In this document: positions 34,334 through 47,000 of the stretch, in pieces
How the letters are laid out: each line of letters opens with the position of its first letter
Position numbering within the stretch: the stretch's first letter is position 1
From: Pycnopodia helianthoides
Taxonomy: Eukaryota > Echinodermata > Asteroidea > Forcipulatida > Asteriidae
Direction: 5' to 3'
DNA: 64,000 bases
NCBI GenBank assembly: GCA_032158295.1
Contig: CM063262.1
Location: forward strand, 1,645,394 to 1,709,393
The notes under the pieces: generated by a model
Seen by the model: the letters and a program-made list of their open reading frames with translations, nothing else
Databases searched by the model: none
What the model was told of the DNA's origin: nothing
Made by a program: the position numbers and the translations under genes

Positions 34334-36290
34334 AAGTACAGGACGCCACGATCTGCTGCTCTACTCTGACATTTCAAAATGACGACAAACCGACACATCA
34401 GACTGACATTTAGAATTAGGTCAAGTGATTTCCAACTTAATTGTGACTGATTAAAGAGTGTTTCCTGTCACCTGGCTCGGCTCGATTGTCAAATTGGTTT
34501 GCCGTTTTTAATTGATAATTTTTAAACTGGTTTTAATTGGTAATGGTTGGAATGACCCTAGTTATTTTAATTCTATAATTAAACGGCTCATCACGTTTGG
34601 TCTTTGAAATATGATTTCGCAATGTTCGGATATTATTGAAAGCTTATAACTCATCAGAGCAACAATGGATGGAATATCAACATTGATTAGCCAATTTAGT
34701 TACCGCGTTCGGATCAAGCGACTGTGGCTACGGCTATGGCTGTTGGCAGCAACGACAGCGTTGAAGGATTAGACCTTTGCGGCATTTCAGCCATAGCCAG
34801 TCATTGCCGAAGCCGTTAGCTCGTACAGAGCAAAATCAAGGTAATCAAAGTGAGACTTGAATAACAAGATAGTCTGGTTTCGCATAAAAACGAATTGCCA
34901 TTCGAATTTTCATTTGTGTATTCGGGGAACATGACTAAGATTTTCACAGTATATTCCATGGTAAAGATCTGAACATACAAAACCATAAATGTATGTCATT
35001 ATGTCACTAAACCTCGACCAATCGTTTTAGACAACAAGCATTATGCTCCGCCTACTAATATGAATATTCATTCAACCAAGTAGGGCACACATCACATGGT
35101 GGCCAATTAACAATTTGACAATAATGTTGTCAAGGCACAGTTTAAGCCAATTGGCTGCTTACAATCACATATCACGATTTAATGAGCCCACAAGTTGACC
35201 ACATTGCCACATTTTCACTCCGGTTAAAACCGTTTCAATCACACCTCCCAACGGCCGCAGGACCACGGTGTGATAGCTTGCCCCGGCCGGCTGAGACCAC
35301 GGGCTCTTTAGGGGGACCCCATGCCGTTCAACCGAGCACACCTGACCGGGTGAAACGGTCCTCCAGCACCCACGGCAAATCCCAATTATAGGGTGCTTCG
35401 ATCCAATTTCCTTTTTTGGTTAGGTTATGTTCACGGAAGGTTTTAAACCCACCATTTCATCACCTACACCAAGAAATATATCAGAGAATGTTTTTTATTT
35501 GCAGTTGCAAGCTTTAAAAATTACTTTCAGATAAAAAAATTATTCAAATGTAATAGTGTTTTCAAATCTCGATCACTCATGTATCTCACCTTCAAGATGG
35601 CTGTGTATAAAAACGAATTATAAATATGGTTGTCTGAAATTTGACCTTATAAAACATGGTACACTTCAGTAGGCCTTAATTTTACTAGGGGACATTGGAT
35701 ATGAAGGAAAACAATTCACAATTTACAGGGCTGTAAACTTTCAGTCAGTAGACAGCCCAGTGACTTTTCTATATATTTCGAGGTAGCCCCAAAAAGGTAA
35801 CATCTACCGACTCAACGGGCTAATAATAGTCGGTCAAGTTGAAATGTGATCTTCCCGTCCCAGTGGGTAGCCGCTCTCTCGAGCCCAATCCACACACAAC
35901 CCCACCGCTAGCCTCGGAAATCCGTGTACATACACTGTACCTCACCTGTGCGTGTAACCCCCAGGAAAAACAACACCGCAGGCAGGCCCTATCCTCCAAG
36001 CGGTTATTAAAAATTAATGTTATGATATTTGGATATGTATTATTATTTTTCGGCGGCTTTTATGCGTACGGGAAGGGGTTATCAAAATATTGGGATTAAT
36101 TTGGCGGCCGGAGACAGCTTGGCTACCACACGTGCTTGTTCGCCAGAAAAAGGGAAAGGACAGACTTTTAAAGGTGTATGTATCGGTAGTTTGAGTAAAG
36201 TGTATGAACAATTTATAGTAGAATGGAGACCGTACTTAATATTAACTTGATCTGGAACTGCCCTATTTTGTTTTCTTGTTCAAATGTTCG
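34334..36290. other. Intergenic, nothing recognised
   Basis: A few TAATT-rich stretches (34500-34590) may be regulatory. No gene supported; the short open frames at 35.2 and 35.8 kb show no domain. Confidence 0.45.
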
Positions 36291-36302
36291 TATCAAATAA
36301 GC

Positions 36303-36364
36303 TTGTACATGCTGTTGCTGTTGCTGTGTTGTGTTGTTGTTGTTGTTGTTGTTGTTGTTTGTTG

Positions 36365-36395
<31 letters not shown>

Positions 36396-36399
36396 GCTT

Positions 36400-36485
<86 letters not shown>

Positions 36486-36660
36486 ACTGTTACTGTTACT
36501 GTTCCTGTTGTTGCAGTTGTTGTTGTTGCTGTTGTTATTGCTGTTGCCGTTGCTGTTGTTGTTGCTGCTGCTGTTGCCTCTGATGTTGTTGTTGCTGGTG
36601 CTGTTGCCGCTGATGTTGCTGTTGCGGTTGCTGTTGCTGTTGCTGTTTTTGTTGATGTTG
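36303..36660. repeat. GTT/GCT triplet tract (~360 bp)
   Basis: Almost pure GTT and GCT triplets, with a block of GTTGCT hexamers (about 36400-36485). Read as protein it gives only Val/Ala, Leu, Cys or Asn/Ser runs, so it is not treated as coding. Confidence 0.95.
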
Positions 36661-38705
36661 TTTAAGCTACAACTGCCAAACCAACCACAATAAACCTGTT
36701 TCACCAAGTGTACCTTGTTCAAAATAATCACAAACTGCGGATTCTGACATATCTTGAAGGTGTGGTTTTATTGGTCATGATATCAGTCAGATGGACAAGT
36801 TTATATTTCATTGTGCGGTGGCATTCGGTGAGTTCATCTAAGAAGATCTTTTTTAAATACACGCCTCTGATGGTGGCAGGCAAAAGCCGTTGAACAGCAA
36901 GTAAACTATCTTCCCATCTTCTCCAATCCTCACTGTGTGCAAAGTGCGCCTCACCTTCCCTTCTTCACACCTGCAATGTCCCAAGAAAGTCTCAACCGTC
37001 AATGTCACCTGTGTGGTCGGCCCTCATTCGGCACCACTGGACGCCTCTCTTAACTCCCCCATTAGCACCCCTAAGCGCGGCACTTCCCCTCCGCGCCAGA
37101 AACCCGCTCGCGACCCGGCCCACCACCGGCCAACACTCGCTTCAGTCACAACAACGTTTCATTAGCGACGCAAATTCAATTTCCCGCGAATGTTTGTCCT
37201 CGTGAATTTTGCGCGGCAGAACACTCCAAGAGTTCACGCTGGAAATTGAATTGAGGTTCCACCATGCTGTTTTCGAGCGGTGAGTGCAGTCTGGTCTCGG
37301 GCTGCTTGTGGCCATTATACTCCACTCGATGCTATACGCACCAACAATCATAGTCTGGTGCCATACTTCACTCTCGGGGTGTGCTAAATTGTTGATCCAA
37401 ACTAACCGAGCATCGTGTTTGGATTGTAGTGTAGTATGAATACCTCCACAATGATGTTTTGATGACAAAATTGCCAAATGAGAAAATTATCTCCGGGTAA
37501 TTTGTCCAATTTACGGGGATAGCTTGTGTTGGTCGTTTCAGTAGCCCGTTAGATGTGGGTCACGGAGGGACATTGTTTTTTTGGATACGTGACGGGTACC
37601 ATCTAAATGACGGGTACCTTCGACAGCGCAGTGCCATCCTAGTGTTGACACAGCTTTGATTATGGGTACAACTGTTATAACAAATTTCATCGTATGAACA
37701 ACAATGTAATGTTGAAATGTAATATTTGATGGATACCGCTTTTCTTTTTCGTTCTGAGATTGAATAATTAGCCTATTTTGTGCACCAGGAAAAAAATAAA
37801 GCAATATTGAGATTTTTAAAATTTGTTTTCTGCTGTTTGATGAGATGTCTTCCCTTTGTTTTAATTTATTAAAGTTCGTATTTCTAATTAGCCTAATTTC
37901 GATAAAAACGGAGGAGAGTTTGGACATGGATGAGAATAATTTTTTTATTTTGTGACACAGTCTCGGTCAAACTATTTGAGTTATTGTTGACAGTAAAAGG
38001 AGGAGACGCAGACCTCAGGGAATGCCAATGGTATGTGATACTGAAGCGACGTCAAGGATGAAGGGAACATTAATTAATGATGCTATAATGTAGGGATACC
38101 AAGTGCGCCCTCTGCGTTCTTAGGTCTGATGCAACTTTCGTAATTGCTTACTCGCTTTCAAAACTTAAAGTAATGTGTCCGCGACCTTTGAACCTTCCTG
38201 CTTTCTGTTTAGCTTCCAGTAGGGAAAAAGCACCTTCTATTTTCTCTAGGTAAATTCTCCTGGATGTACATGGCTCTCGTGCTCTTTTTAGAGAAATATT
38301 GTATTTGTATATTGTATTGTAATTTGTATTTATTACTGGGGATTATAATTTCTATGAGACGTCATCGTGTGGATCTTGAGGATGGTTCCTCCTCCGTCCC
38401 CTCTCATACGACGGGGCCAATTACGTCACTAACATGAACGAGAAGCCAAGAGGTCAAGGTTCATCCTGAAAGGCTACAGGCCTTTGTCACACAGGGCAAT
38501 TTTTTCCAGGCAACTTTGAGGCAACCGAACTGTAAATTGTATGCAAAAATAAACACTTCGGCAGGACAAGATACATTCGTCTGGCTGTAACTCATTACCC
38601 CCAGAGAAAATAGCGAGAAAACTGGAATGCGAATGAAATTTTCTTATTAGAGATTGCCTGGAACTGGTTGCCTGTAAATTGCCTCGTGTGACATGATCTT
38701 CAGAC
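36661..38705. other. Intergenic, nothing recognised
   Basis: Contains a C-rich stretch (37010-37130) and AT-rich sequence; open readings on both strands lack recognisable domains and splice support. Confidence 0.45.
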
Positions 38706-38706
38706 A

Positions 38707-39100
38707 CGTACTGGACACATTTGGTAATTGTCAAAGACCAGTCTTCTCACTTGGTGTATCTCAACATAGGCCTATAATGCACAAAATAACAAACCTGTGA
38801 AAATTTGAACTCAATTGGTCGTCGAAGTTGCGAGATAATAATGGAAGAAAAAAAACACCCTTGTCACACGAAGTTGTGTGCTTTGAGATGCTTGATTTCG
38901 AGACTTCACGCGTGAGGTCTCAAAATCAATTCAAATATTTTACTGAGAAATTACTTCTTTCTCAAAAACTACGTTACTTCAAAGGGAGCCGTTTCTCACA
39001 TCGTTTTATACTATCAACAGCTCTCCATTGCTCGTTACCAAGTAAGTTTTTATGCTAACAATTATTTTGAGTAATTACCAACAGTGTCCAGTACCTATAA
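38707..39100. mobile_element. Family B MITE (B8)
   Basis: Left TACTGGACACATTTGGTAAT, right ATTACCAACAGTGTCCAGTA. Same orientation as B2 and near-identical inside. Confidence 0.85.
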
Positions 39101-39738
39101 GACTACTGATGATGGTGATCATTTTCGGCGAGGGGAAAAGTGTTGGCACTCGTCAAATCTGAGAGCGATATAAGAGCTGGCATATATTGCACGTCCAGGC
39201 ACGGGACTCGCACGGCAATGGTTTTTTTTTTAAACAGATTTTTCCCCCAAGGCAAGCTAAAAAGTCACTGTGTTCGTCTGAAGAGGAAGAAAAATAAAAC
39301 CCAAGTCGAATTAGTTCCATAAATACTAGAGATGACAAAAAGGATTTACCGAGTTAAGTTCACCCGGACAAATAACTTCGAATAAAAATCATTTGACCGC
39401 GATTGGCATTTTTCCTCTCTCAGCAGATAGCCGTTGGGCTTTGCTATAATAGCAGTCTGACTGGAAACAGTTACAGATTATTTGTTGCTCTTTTTTACCT
39501 CTGGGCAGGCGCTTCTCCCATTAAAGATTCATCCCTAGAATAATTTGATTAGTTGTCTTGTTTTCTCAAGGTTTTTGATGGTTTAAAGATATCACAAGGG
39601 TGAGCATCTACGGTGGCCCAAAGAGGCCGTCGGCTGAGTAATTATCAGATTTTTCAAGGCATGATGATTTAAAGATATCACTGCCGTGGAGGGATAAGCA
39701 TCTATGGTGGCCCAAAGAGGCCATCGGCTGAGTAATAT

Positions 39739-39992
39739 GGGCCAATTTCATAGCGCTGCTTAACGGTAAGCAAATAGCATAAACATTTGCGCGTAAGCGT
39801 ATTACACGGGTTAGCAAGAAATTAGGCAGCCAGCCTGCGCGTTCTTGCATTGCTACGTCATTCGTTTTCGTACGGTAAGCACTGGAAGGTTAGCATGCAT
39901 TTCCGTTCGCTTACGGTTAGCAGCGCTATGAAATGGAAACTCGCACAATAAGCACATTATCAGCAGTTAAGCAGCGCTGTGAAATTAGGCCC
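39739..39992. mobile_element. Family D element, longer variant (D5)
   Basis: GGGCCAATTTCATAGCGCTG at left; CAGCGCTGTGAAATTAGGCC at right; interior has an extra inverted pair around GCAGCGCTATGAAATGG near 39920. Confidence 0.75.
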
Positions 39993-40059
39993 AGATAGGT
40001 ACCAAAAGGTACAACAATATTACCGCTACATGTCACGAAACCCTAACTAGCGTATGGGG

Positions 40060-40302
40060 GTCACTAATCATTATTGTGAGGAAAAAATGCCTGAAGCCTT
40101 TCTCAGATTCAAATATTTTAGTGAGAAATTACCTCTTTCTCAAACACTACATTACTTCAGAGGGAGTCGTTTCTCACAATGTATTTTTTTTTTTTTTTTT
40201 TTTTACTATCAGCAGCTGCTCTCAGGTGTAGCTTAAATACCAAGTAAGTTTTGATGGTAACGTATTTTCTTGAGTAGTTACCAAAAGTATCCACTGCCTT
40301 AA
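40060..40302. mobile_element. Family B MITE, left-truncated, with poly-T (B9)
   Basis: Contains AGCCTTTCTCAGATTCAAAT and ends TTACCAAAAGTATCCACTGC then CTTAA. A T run at 40183-40204 interrupts it. Confidence 0.7.
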
Positions 40303-42360
40303 AGTCCACGTCAATTTCCCCTTGTTCTCCTTTCTCTGCAAAAAATAAGCCACAACCGATCCGGAGTCGAGTCTTCTCGCCCTTCCACAAACAATCTCCT
40401 TACCAAGGTCCCCCCTTTCTGCTCCCACCCTCTTCGTCATTGATTAAAAGCATGTCACTAAACGTTACATTCTACCTGTCATCTTTCTTACACGCGCAAC
40501 ACGACACCACTCACAAAGCGATCAAAGTCCCCCACACAGGTAGTCATTCACATTTAGGTTAGATGCAACGCTCGGCTGAACTTTGTCTTGTCTAATGACG
40601 TTTCCCGCCTTGAGTGATGAATTTCAACGGGAAACACAGACTTTTCATAATTGACAACATGTATATAGAACATAATGACTTTCGCCAGACCGCATTCGCT
40701 GTGTGGTGCCAGACTAAAAGCCAGACGTAAGTGGGTTAAATGCGTCACGCTTCGTTCACCAAAAGAGCCGCCGGCTCGCTTACCTGTGACGACATTAATG
40801 AGCTGAAAGTTTATAACAGTTACTTCTGTCAATGCTGGTCATCATCTAGTAGCTGCAATTAACAGACGACGACTGATCCATGGCTCTAAAAATGATCAGA
40901 CGAAACTGATGAGAACAAACATTGCCAAAGCCAAGAAAAATTAGAATTTTTCTTTTCAGAAACAATTAGGCTACATACCACCAGCCACAAATACCACAGT
41001 AGTTTATTGTACTTTGATAACCCGCTAGCTGCGCTTGGACGAAATTGGCTGAGAAACTGAGTTTTGGGTTTTGGGTTTTGGGTATCTCAAACATTGCTTC
41101 ACTTACCAAAATGCTAATTAAACAGAAACCAATACCCTTTTTATGCAAAACATTATGTCCACGACCCCATTACAACTTCAATACGGAGTTCTGAAACTGC
41201 CATCCCACTTATGTTTTTATTTAGACCCTGATGGGGCAAGTTGGATGGCACTTCCAGAGCTCCTTACATCTTCCTTCCTCCATGGTACATCTGTCCTTCC
41301 CGGACCGTGTGTGCCAAGGCTGCAGTACCGGGTACAGTGGAGACACGAGCCGAACAATCACTCATCAGCCCCGCCCCCAACCGAACGCAACCTCCAATGC
41401 CGAACTCCAGTCCTGTCTTCCAATGTACCAGTGATAAGATACATCAGAAAAAGATCGATATCTAATCGAACCGATAATTAAATTAAATACTAAAGTGTGA
41501 TTACACACGTGTGTGCAACTCCCCCGTGTCGGGTTAATATGCTTCATTGTTTTACTAACCATTTTTAATAATCAAAACGTAAAACTTTTTTTATAACAGT
41601 AAACCTTGATCAAATACCCTCCTGCCTCGTGGTCGCACTTCAATTTCATATAATTTCATAAAATCCACGTTTTGTGTTATTATTCCAACCCCCGACAAAC
41701 GGGCCAAAGCACCCGATCTTAATTAAGCCGAACGCGAACACCGGGTTTTCCTCCGGGGGGAGCGTGAGCTGGGGGTATACCCCACGGGTTCATCGGCTCG
41801 TGCCCCTCCACGCGATGATCTTGAACGCGCGCTACTTTGTGTACTCTACCAGTTGGGCCAGGGACTGCCTTTGCCTTGGGCTGTTGACTGGTCATTGGTA
41901 GATTGTTAATTGTGTTATTGTTTTTAATCTCATGTTTTTACGGACGGGAAACTTTTCTTTGACGAGTTTGTTCACCTTTGTTTCTTATGATTCGGCCGAG
42001 TCGGCAGTTTCAGCTTCTTCAGAAAAACCAAATGTAACAGAATAGACCTATTTTTTGTCTTAGATATTATATAATACCCAACACAATGTGTTTTATTTGA
42101 TTGTTGCTGTTGTTAATGTTGTTGTTTTCTTCTTTCTTCATCGACTTTTCTTTTAGGGGGGGGGGTTAAATAATAATCAAGACGAATTCTTTAAAGGAGC
42201 TCTCAGCTTTGACTTACCCTTTAGCTTGCCATAGTAAGATTGGGATAATATTTTTCAAAAGTATCATTATTATCTTTAAAATCTTGTCTTATAAAACAGA
42301 TAGGCCTTAGTGTGCCACTCAATGCCAAAACAAGCACTTCCTGCCAAAACTCCAACCGTT
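40303..42360. other. Intergenic; one weak exon candidate near 41.2-41.45 kb
   Basis: After an acceptor-like TTTATTTAG at 41222 all three plus frames stay open for about 200 bp. No family is recognised, and donor choices (ATG|GTACAT or CCA|GTGATA) are weak. It might be a 5' exon of the zinc-finger gene, but this is not supported enough to call. Confidence 0.25.
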
Positions 42361-42472
42361 GTGTTGTTGTTGTTGTTGCTGTTGTTGCTGTTGTTGTTTC
42401 TGTTGTTGCTGTGCTGTTGTTGCTGTTGTTTGTTTGTTGTTGTTGTTGTTGTTGTTGTTGTGGTGGTGTTGC

Positions 42473-42509
<37 letters not shown>

Positions 42510-42544
42510 ATTGCTGTTGTTGTTGTTGTTGTTGTGTTGTTGTG

Positions 42545-42583
<39 letters not shown>

Positions 42584-42621
42584 CGTCGTTGTTGTTGTTG
42601 TTGTTGTTGTTGTGTCGTCGT

Positions 42622-42652
<31 letters not shown>
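42361..42652. repeat. GTT triplet tract (~290 bp)
   Basis: Long (GTT)n with scattered GCT, GTC and GTGTT interruptions. Same strand sense as the 36.3-kb tract. Confidence 0.95.
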
Positions 42653-43857
42653 ACTTTTTCTCTTCCCCCCCCTCCTTTTGGGGGATTTAATTGTTTACCT
42701 TACGTGTGTTTATAAGCGCTGTAGACAGTATTTCCTGTAGGAATAAATCCTCATACATTCTCGGTGGGATTCAAAAAAGAAAAAAGTTTGACCAAAAGTA
42801 GAATTGTTCAGCTCTGTTCAATTGTCAACTCATTTACCCCCCCCCCCACCGCTGAGTCCAGCAGCTGCAATAGTGATTTTCCTTATGGACTACCTTAGAC
42901 TAGTCAATAGAGGGCGCTATTCAGCGTTCAAGCCAGCCAGAGCCAGACAGTCAACAATCGCTTCCCGTCTGTTTGTCTAGACAAAAAGAAGACACAACAA
43001 TCTCCGTTAATTAACGAAATGGGGCAACTAAGGTAGGATTTGAAACAATCTTCGAATGTGTGTTGTGTGTTCAGCTTACCAGGGCAATACGTGGTTGGTT
43101 TCTTTGGTTGAATATGGGCGAAATTACGACACAATCGTCGGTTCGTCCGTCTGTCTGTTTTTCGTTTAGGTTTTTACGTTGACAACTCGACAGGGGTGCT
43201 TGTATGATAATGAATGTTGTGGTGAAGTGCAGATCGGACAAAAGTGCAAAGTTGAAGAACTGGAGATGCTCTCTGGTCATAAGTTTAATGGCCAGACACT
43301 AAAAAAAAAGAAGTAAAACCACTGCATTGGCCTCCTCGGGTCTGTGGTCCGGTCCATGAGTCCCCGACAAAACTGTGATACTGTCAATTGAGCAGTGATG
43401 ACAATACTCGTTATGTTAGCTTTGTGCTAAACACACTCGGTTCAGGACTCTGGTTTGGCTTTTTCAAATAATGACACTAAGTTACAGTCGCACCATGGAG
43501 GTCATGGTATTTCCTTCCTCCAGAGTCCATGGTCACACATTGGAAGAAGAAATCATACCGCCTAAGAAACTTCACATAATAATACTATTTTTGCAGCTCA
43601 AATCAAAAGTAATTAAAGATTATTAGTAATTAATGATTTAAAAAGGGTTAATGTCTTACATGATTACTCAGTTATTTATCTTCTGTGACGTATTTGCAGT
43701 TTCCAATTTAAAAAAATTATAAAAAAAACCTGCACAGGTACTTGTAAAAATCAAAACATTGGGCCTACCCTTCTCGAAAAGTCAGGTTTGAATATTATTT
43801 GTTAATTCTGTCTGATTGTCATTTACTACATTCTCTTGATCTTCTTTTGTCTGGCAG
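42653..43857. other. Upstream region of the zinc-finger gene
   Basis: No supported gene. A C run lies at 42836-42847. The 43858 splice acceptor implies an upstream untranslated exon that I cannot place. Confidence 0.4.
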
Positions 43858-43910
43858 GTAACGGAAACAATGGGAAGTCACAATCCACGGACATAGTTCT
43901 GCCTGTTACC

Positions 43911-44025
43911 ATGGCAACCGACAACAACTCGAGCTTTACAGCGGAGCAGTTATCTGTAATCGCTAACTATGAGAAGACCGGACCAGAGAATGTGCAGGAG
44001 CATTATGACATGCTTTCGGATACAG
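43911..44025 (+). CDS. Zinc-finger gene coding exon 1 (residues 1-38)
   Basis: Exon acceptor at 43857/43858 (CTGGCAG|GT), start at 43911, donor ACAG|GTTTGT, phase 1. Encodes MATDNNSSFTAEQLSVIANY and a short acidic stretch; no domain recognised. Confidence 0.75.
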
Positions 44026-47000
44026 GTTTGTTTCTCTCATTCTTCCTTATCATGGCGTGTTGTTGCGGCCGAGCGGTCAAGCGCACTGGACTCTCGAGCT
44101 CTGGTGTTTCTGATCAGCAGAGTGTGGGTTCGGATGGTAGATGGAGCTGTTGGTCCCTTGTGTTGTGCAATTTAAGTACAAGAATCCAGTTACACTTATC
44201 ACTAAGAGTAAGAGAAGGGGTTCACCCCAGTGTTTCTGACCGTGGCTGCTGAATGCGCCACAGCACCTTGGAAACCCATGATAAAATGTTACATAAATTG
44301 GTCTCATAATTCACCAAAAATTCAAAGCCTTAAAGTGTTTCTCTTTGAATTCAAGCGCCTTGAACACTTTATTGGTGGATACATGCCCTATTCAAGACTT
44401 TGTTTATTATTGTATGTCTTTATCCTTCTCTTTTTTGAAACATTTAATACCAAAAATATTTCGGAGAATAGGATAGAGTCTTGACGTTTCCAACAGTTGT
44501 ACTCTGCTTGTCTTTATGACTTGGTGTTTTGAAAGTATTCAGTATCTATTCCTGTGATAAAACTCAGGGTTGTTTTTAAAGAGTTTTTTTTTCTTCTTTT
44601 TCTTATAGATATTGCCCTCCCCTATCAGTCGCTGTCTTCAACGCCATGTGGGATTGCCCTTCAGAAGCACAGGAGGAAGAGCAGTCGTCCTGTCCAGTAC
44701 CGACCAGCAGATAGTCTGAATGCTGCTGCAAAAGCCCCTCCCAGAGCAGACCTCAACAATGGTAAAAATCTGACTTCTTGAACTTTACCTCCTATGGCTG
44801 GCATAAGTCATGTCAAAGGGGCACTGTTATCATGATCAAAGCAGGCCTGTAGCTGCACATGGATTGTGGAACTTCCACCCCTTTTCAGCAAGCGCACGCT
44901 CACTCTCCATAGATACGATACGGGGGGAGGGCGTGCCTTTGCAGTAAGGGGGGTCTGGAGTTCGCAATTCCCTGTACAGCCACAGGCCTGCTTCGATCAT
45001 GACGACACAGCCACTTTATTTTACAAGACCAGAATCAAAATGAGTTGAACAAGCACTAAGAGACAATCTATCTCATTCAATTGTCTTATCTCATTTAATC
45101 GTCTTTTGTGAAAGTGCACTTTGATTTGTTCACAAAGAGATTACACAATGAGGTAGCCTGTTATTACTTAATTGAAAAACACAAGATCACCGGATTTGTC
45201 TAGCCGTGAGTTTACTGGCCCGACGCTAAAATCAATGGCCTTGGGCCTGCGGTCCAGTGTTAATTTTGAGCCATGATTGAAGGCGATTTATTTGGTTGTC
45301 GGGAAGGTTGGTCTTAATCTGTTTTAAAATAAAAACGGCAGAGTGATTTAAAGGTATTATACAGGATTGGTAGAGTTTTACAAAACAGTCGCAAACAAAG
45401 TTCATGTTTTGTGTGATTAACCGTATACATGAAATAACAAACCTGTGAAAATTTGAGCTCAATTGGTCATCGAGGTCACAAGAAAATAGTGAAAAGAGAC
45501 CTTATGTGTTTTCTGTTTTTCAAAAATCGAGTTTATTATCCATTTCTCAGAAACGATAGCATTTTAGGCAGAAATATTTTAAGGAACCCTTTCTACCATT
45601 ACTTACTGTAAATCATGTAAGTTATGTGTGAATCTGTGAACATTTGTGTTTTTTGATCTTACCAATTGTGTACAGGGCCTTTAATGAAAAATATACAAAT
45701 TTATTTTTTGTTTAAATATAAATTTTTCTTTAAACAGACTCGTCATTGTTTGAACCTGTCCTCCAACATAATTCAATTGCATCAAACTTCCGTGACATAT
45801 CACCTGAGGGTCAAAAAGAGGTGGAGCAGCAGTCAGATGGGGTCATGCCGTTTGAGTCCCTCCAGGCAGCCTTGGACCTCCGTGGGATCGAAGACATCAA
45901 TCAGCGTATCACCAGCCAGCTGCAGAAGGCGACCGAAGTCGCAGGTTGGTTCTGACATTCTTTCATCACTGGTTGGGTAAAGACCAAAAGAGTTTTAGAC
46001 TGTGAAGTAAAAAGGTGTAACATAATCTTGTTAGGAGTGGTCGGGTTGGCGTAGTGGTATCTTTCCTCGCTTTCCACCTCTAGGACCCCGGTTCGAATCC
46101 CGCTGGGGGGCACTGTGTGGATTGTGTCCTTACCTTATTGCGTGGGTTTTCCCTGGAATAACTGTCTCGGGTTTTCCTCCCACATCTAAAACTGAAACTT
46201 CGTTCCTTTGTTTTCTCTCGATGGGGTTCTTGGCTGGTATAGTGATTAAGTTCGCTATTCTGAGCATCTTTGGCTTCACAACCAGAATAAATAAATAAAT
46301 CTGTAAACCCTTCTTTGTTTCCTTCACAGATAGTGAACACCAACCGTGCCCTTTCTGCTCCTATGTCTTCAGCAGCATCGTTTTCCTCGTCAGGCATCTG
46401 AAGTACAGACACGGAATCAATCTCGAGATGCAAGTCAGCGTGCCTCAGGATCCCCCTGTAGATCAGTCCATTTCAGCTCAATCTGTCGGCTCATCAGACT
46501 ATCGGATGCTCAAGTGATGGGGGCGGAATCATCCAAAGGAAAACACAGCGAGCAGAATTTCCTTGACACCAACCAGACAGTAGACCCTGCCCGAGTGAGC
46601 AGGCTTCCAGAAGAACAACTCCAACATTCAGATAAAATATATCCTATTGATAAGGAAGAGCTGAACGGTCAGAAACCCTCCGACAATATGATGCATCAAC
46701 ATACGGATCAGTTTGCAGGACCTACTGGTCTGTTGAATCAAGTAGCGGAGCAGCCCGTAAAAGCGATCATCGTCTGCAACCAGTGCACGAGGGCGTTCTC
46801 AACAGCGGACGACCTGGAGCAGCATCGACGGATTCACAACATCGAGAAAAGCTTCCAATGCGAACACTGCCTCAAGCTCTTCCAGAATTCCAGCAGCTTG
46901 AAGAAACACACAAAGCTGCACACCGACGGGAAGGTCTACCTCTGTGAGATATGTCACAAGTCCTTTGCAGCTGCTGCCTACTTGAAAACCCATATGAGAC

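Noticed and set aside
36213..36731. Long Val/Ala, Leu, Cys and Asn/Ser-rich open readings
   Set aside because: They are translations of the GTT/GCT triplet tract in all frames, with no splice context or domain.
37142..37477. 111-residue minus-strand reading
   Set aside because: No domain, no supporting splice signals, surroundings look non-coding.
41143..41481. Coding exon for an upstream gene or a 5' exon of the zinc-finger gene
   Set aside because: Three frames are open at once, donors are weak and no similarity is recognisable; kept only as a note in the intergenic entry.
41674..41901. tRNA-like GGCCCAACTGGTAGAGTA on the minus strand
   Set aside because: The box B match is poor and the distance too short for a tRNA or intact SINE head.
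42310..42740. Long Val-, Leu- and Cys-rich open readings
   Set aside because: Same reason: simple (GTT)n sequence has no stops in these frames.
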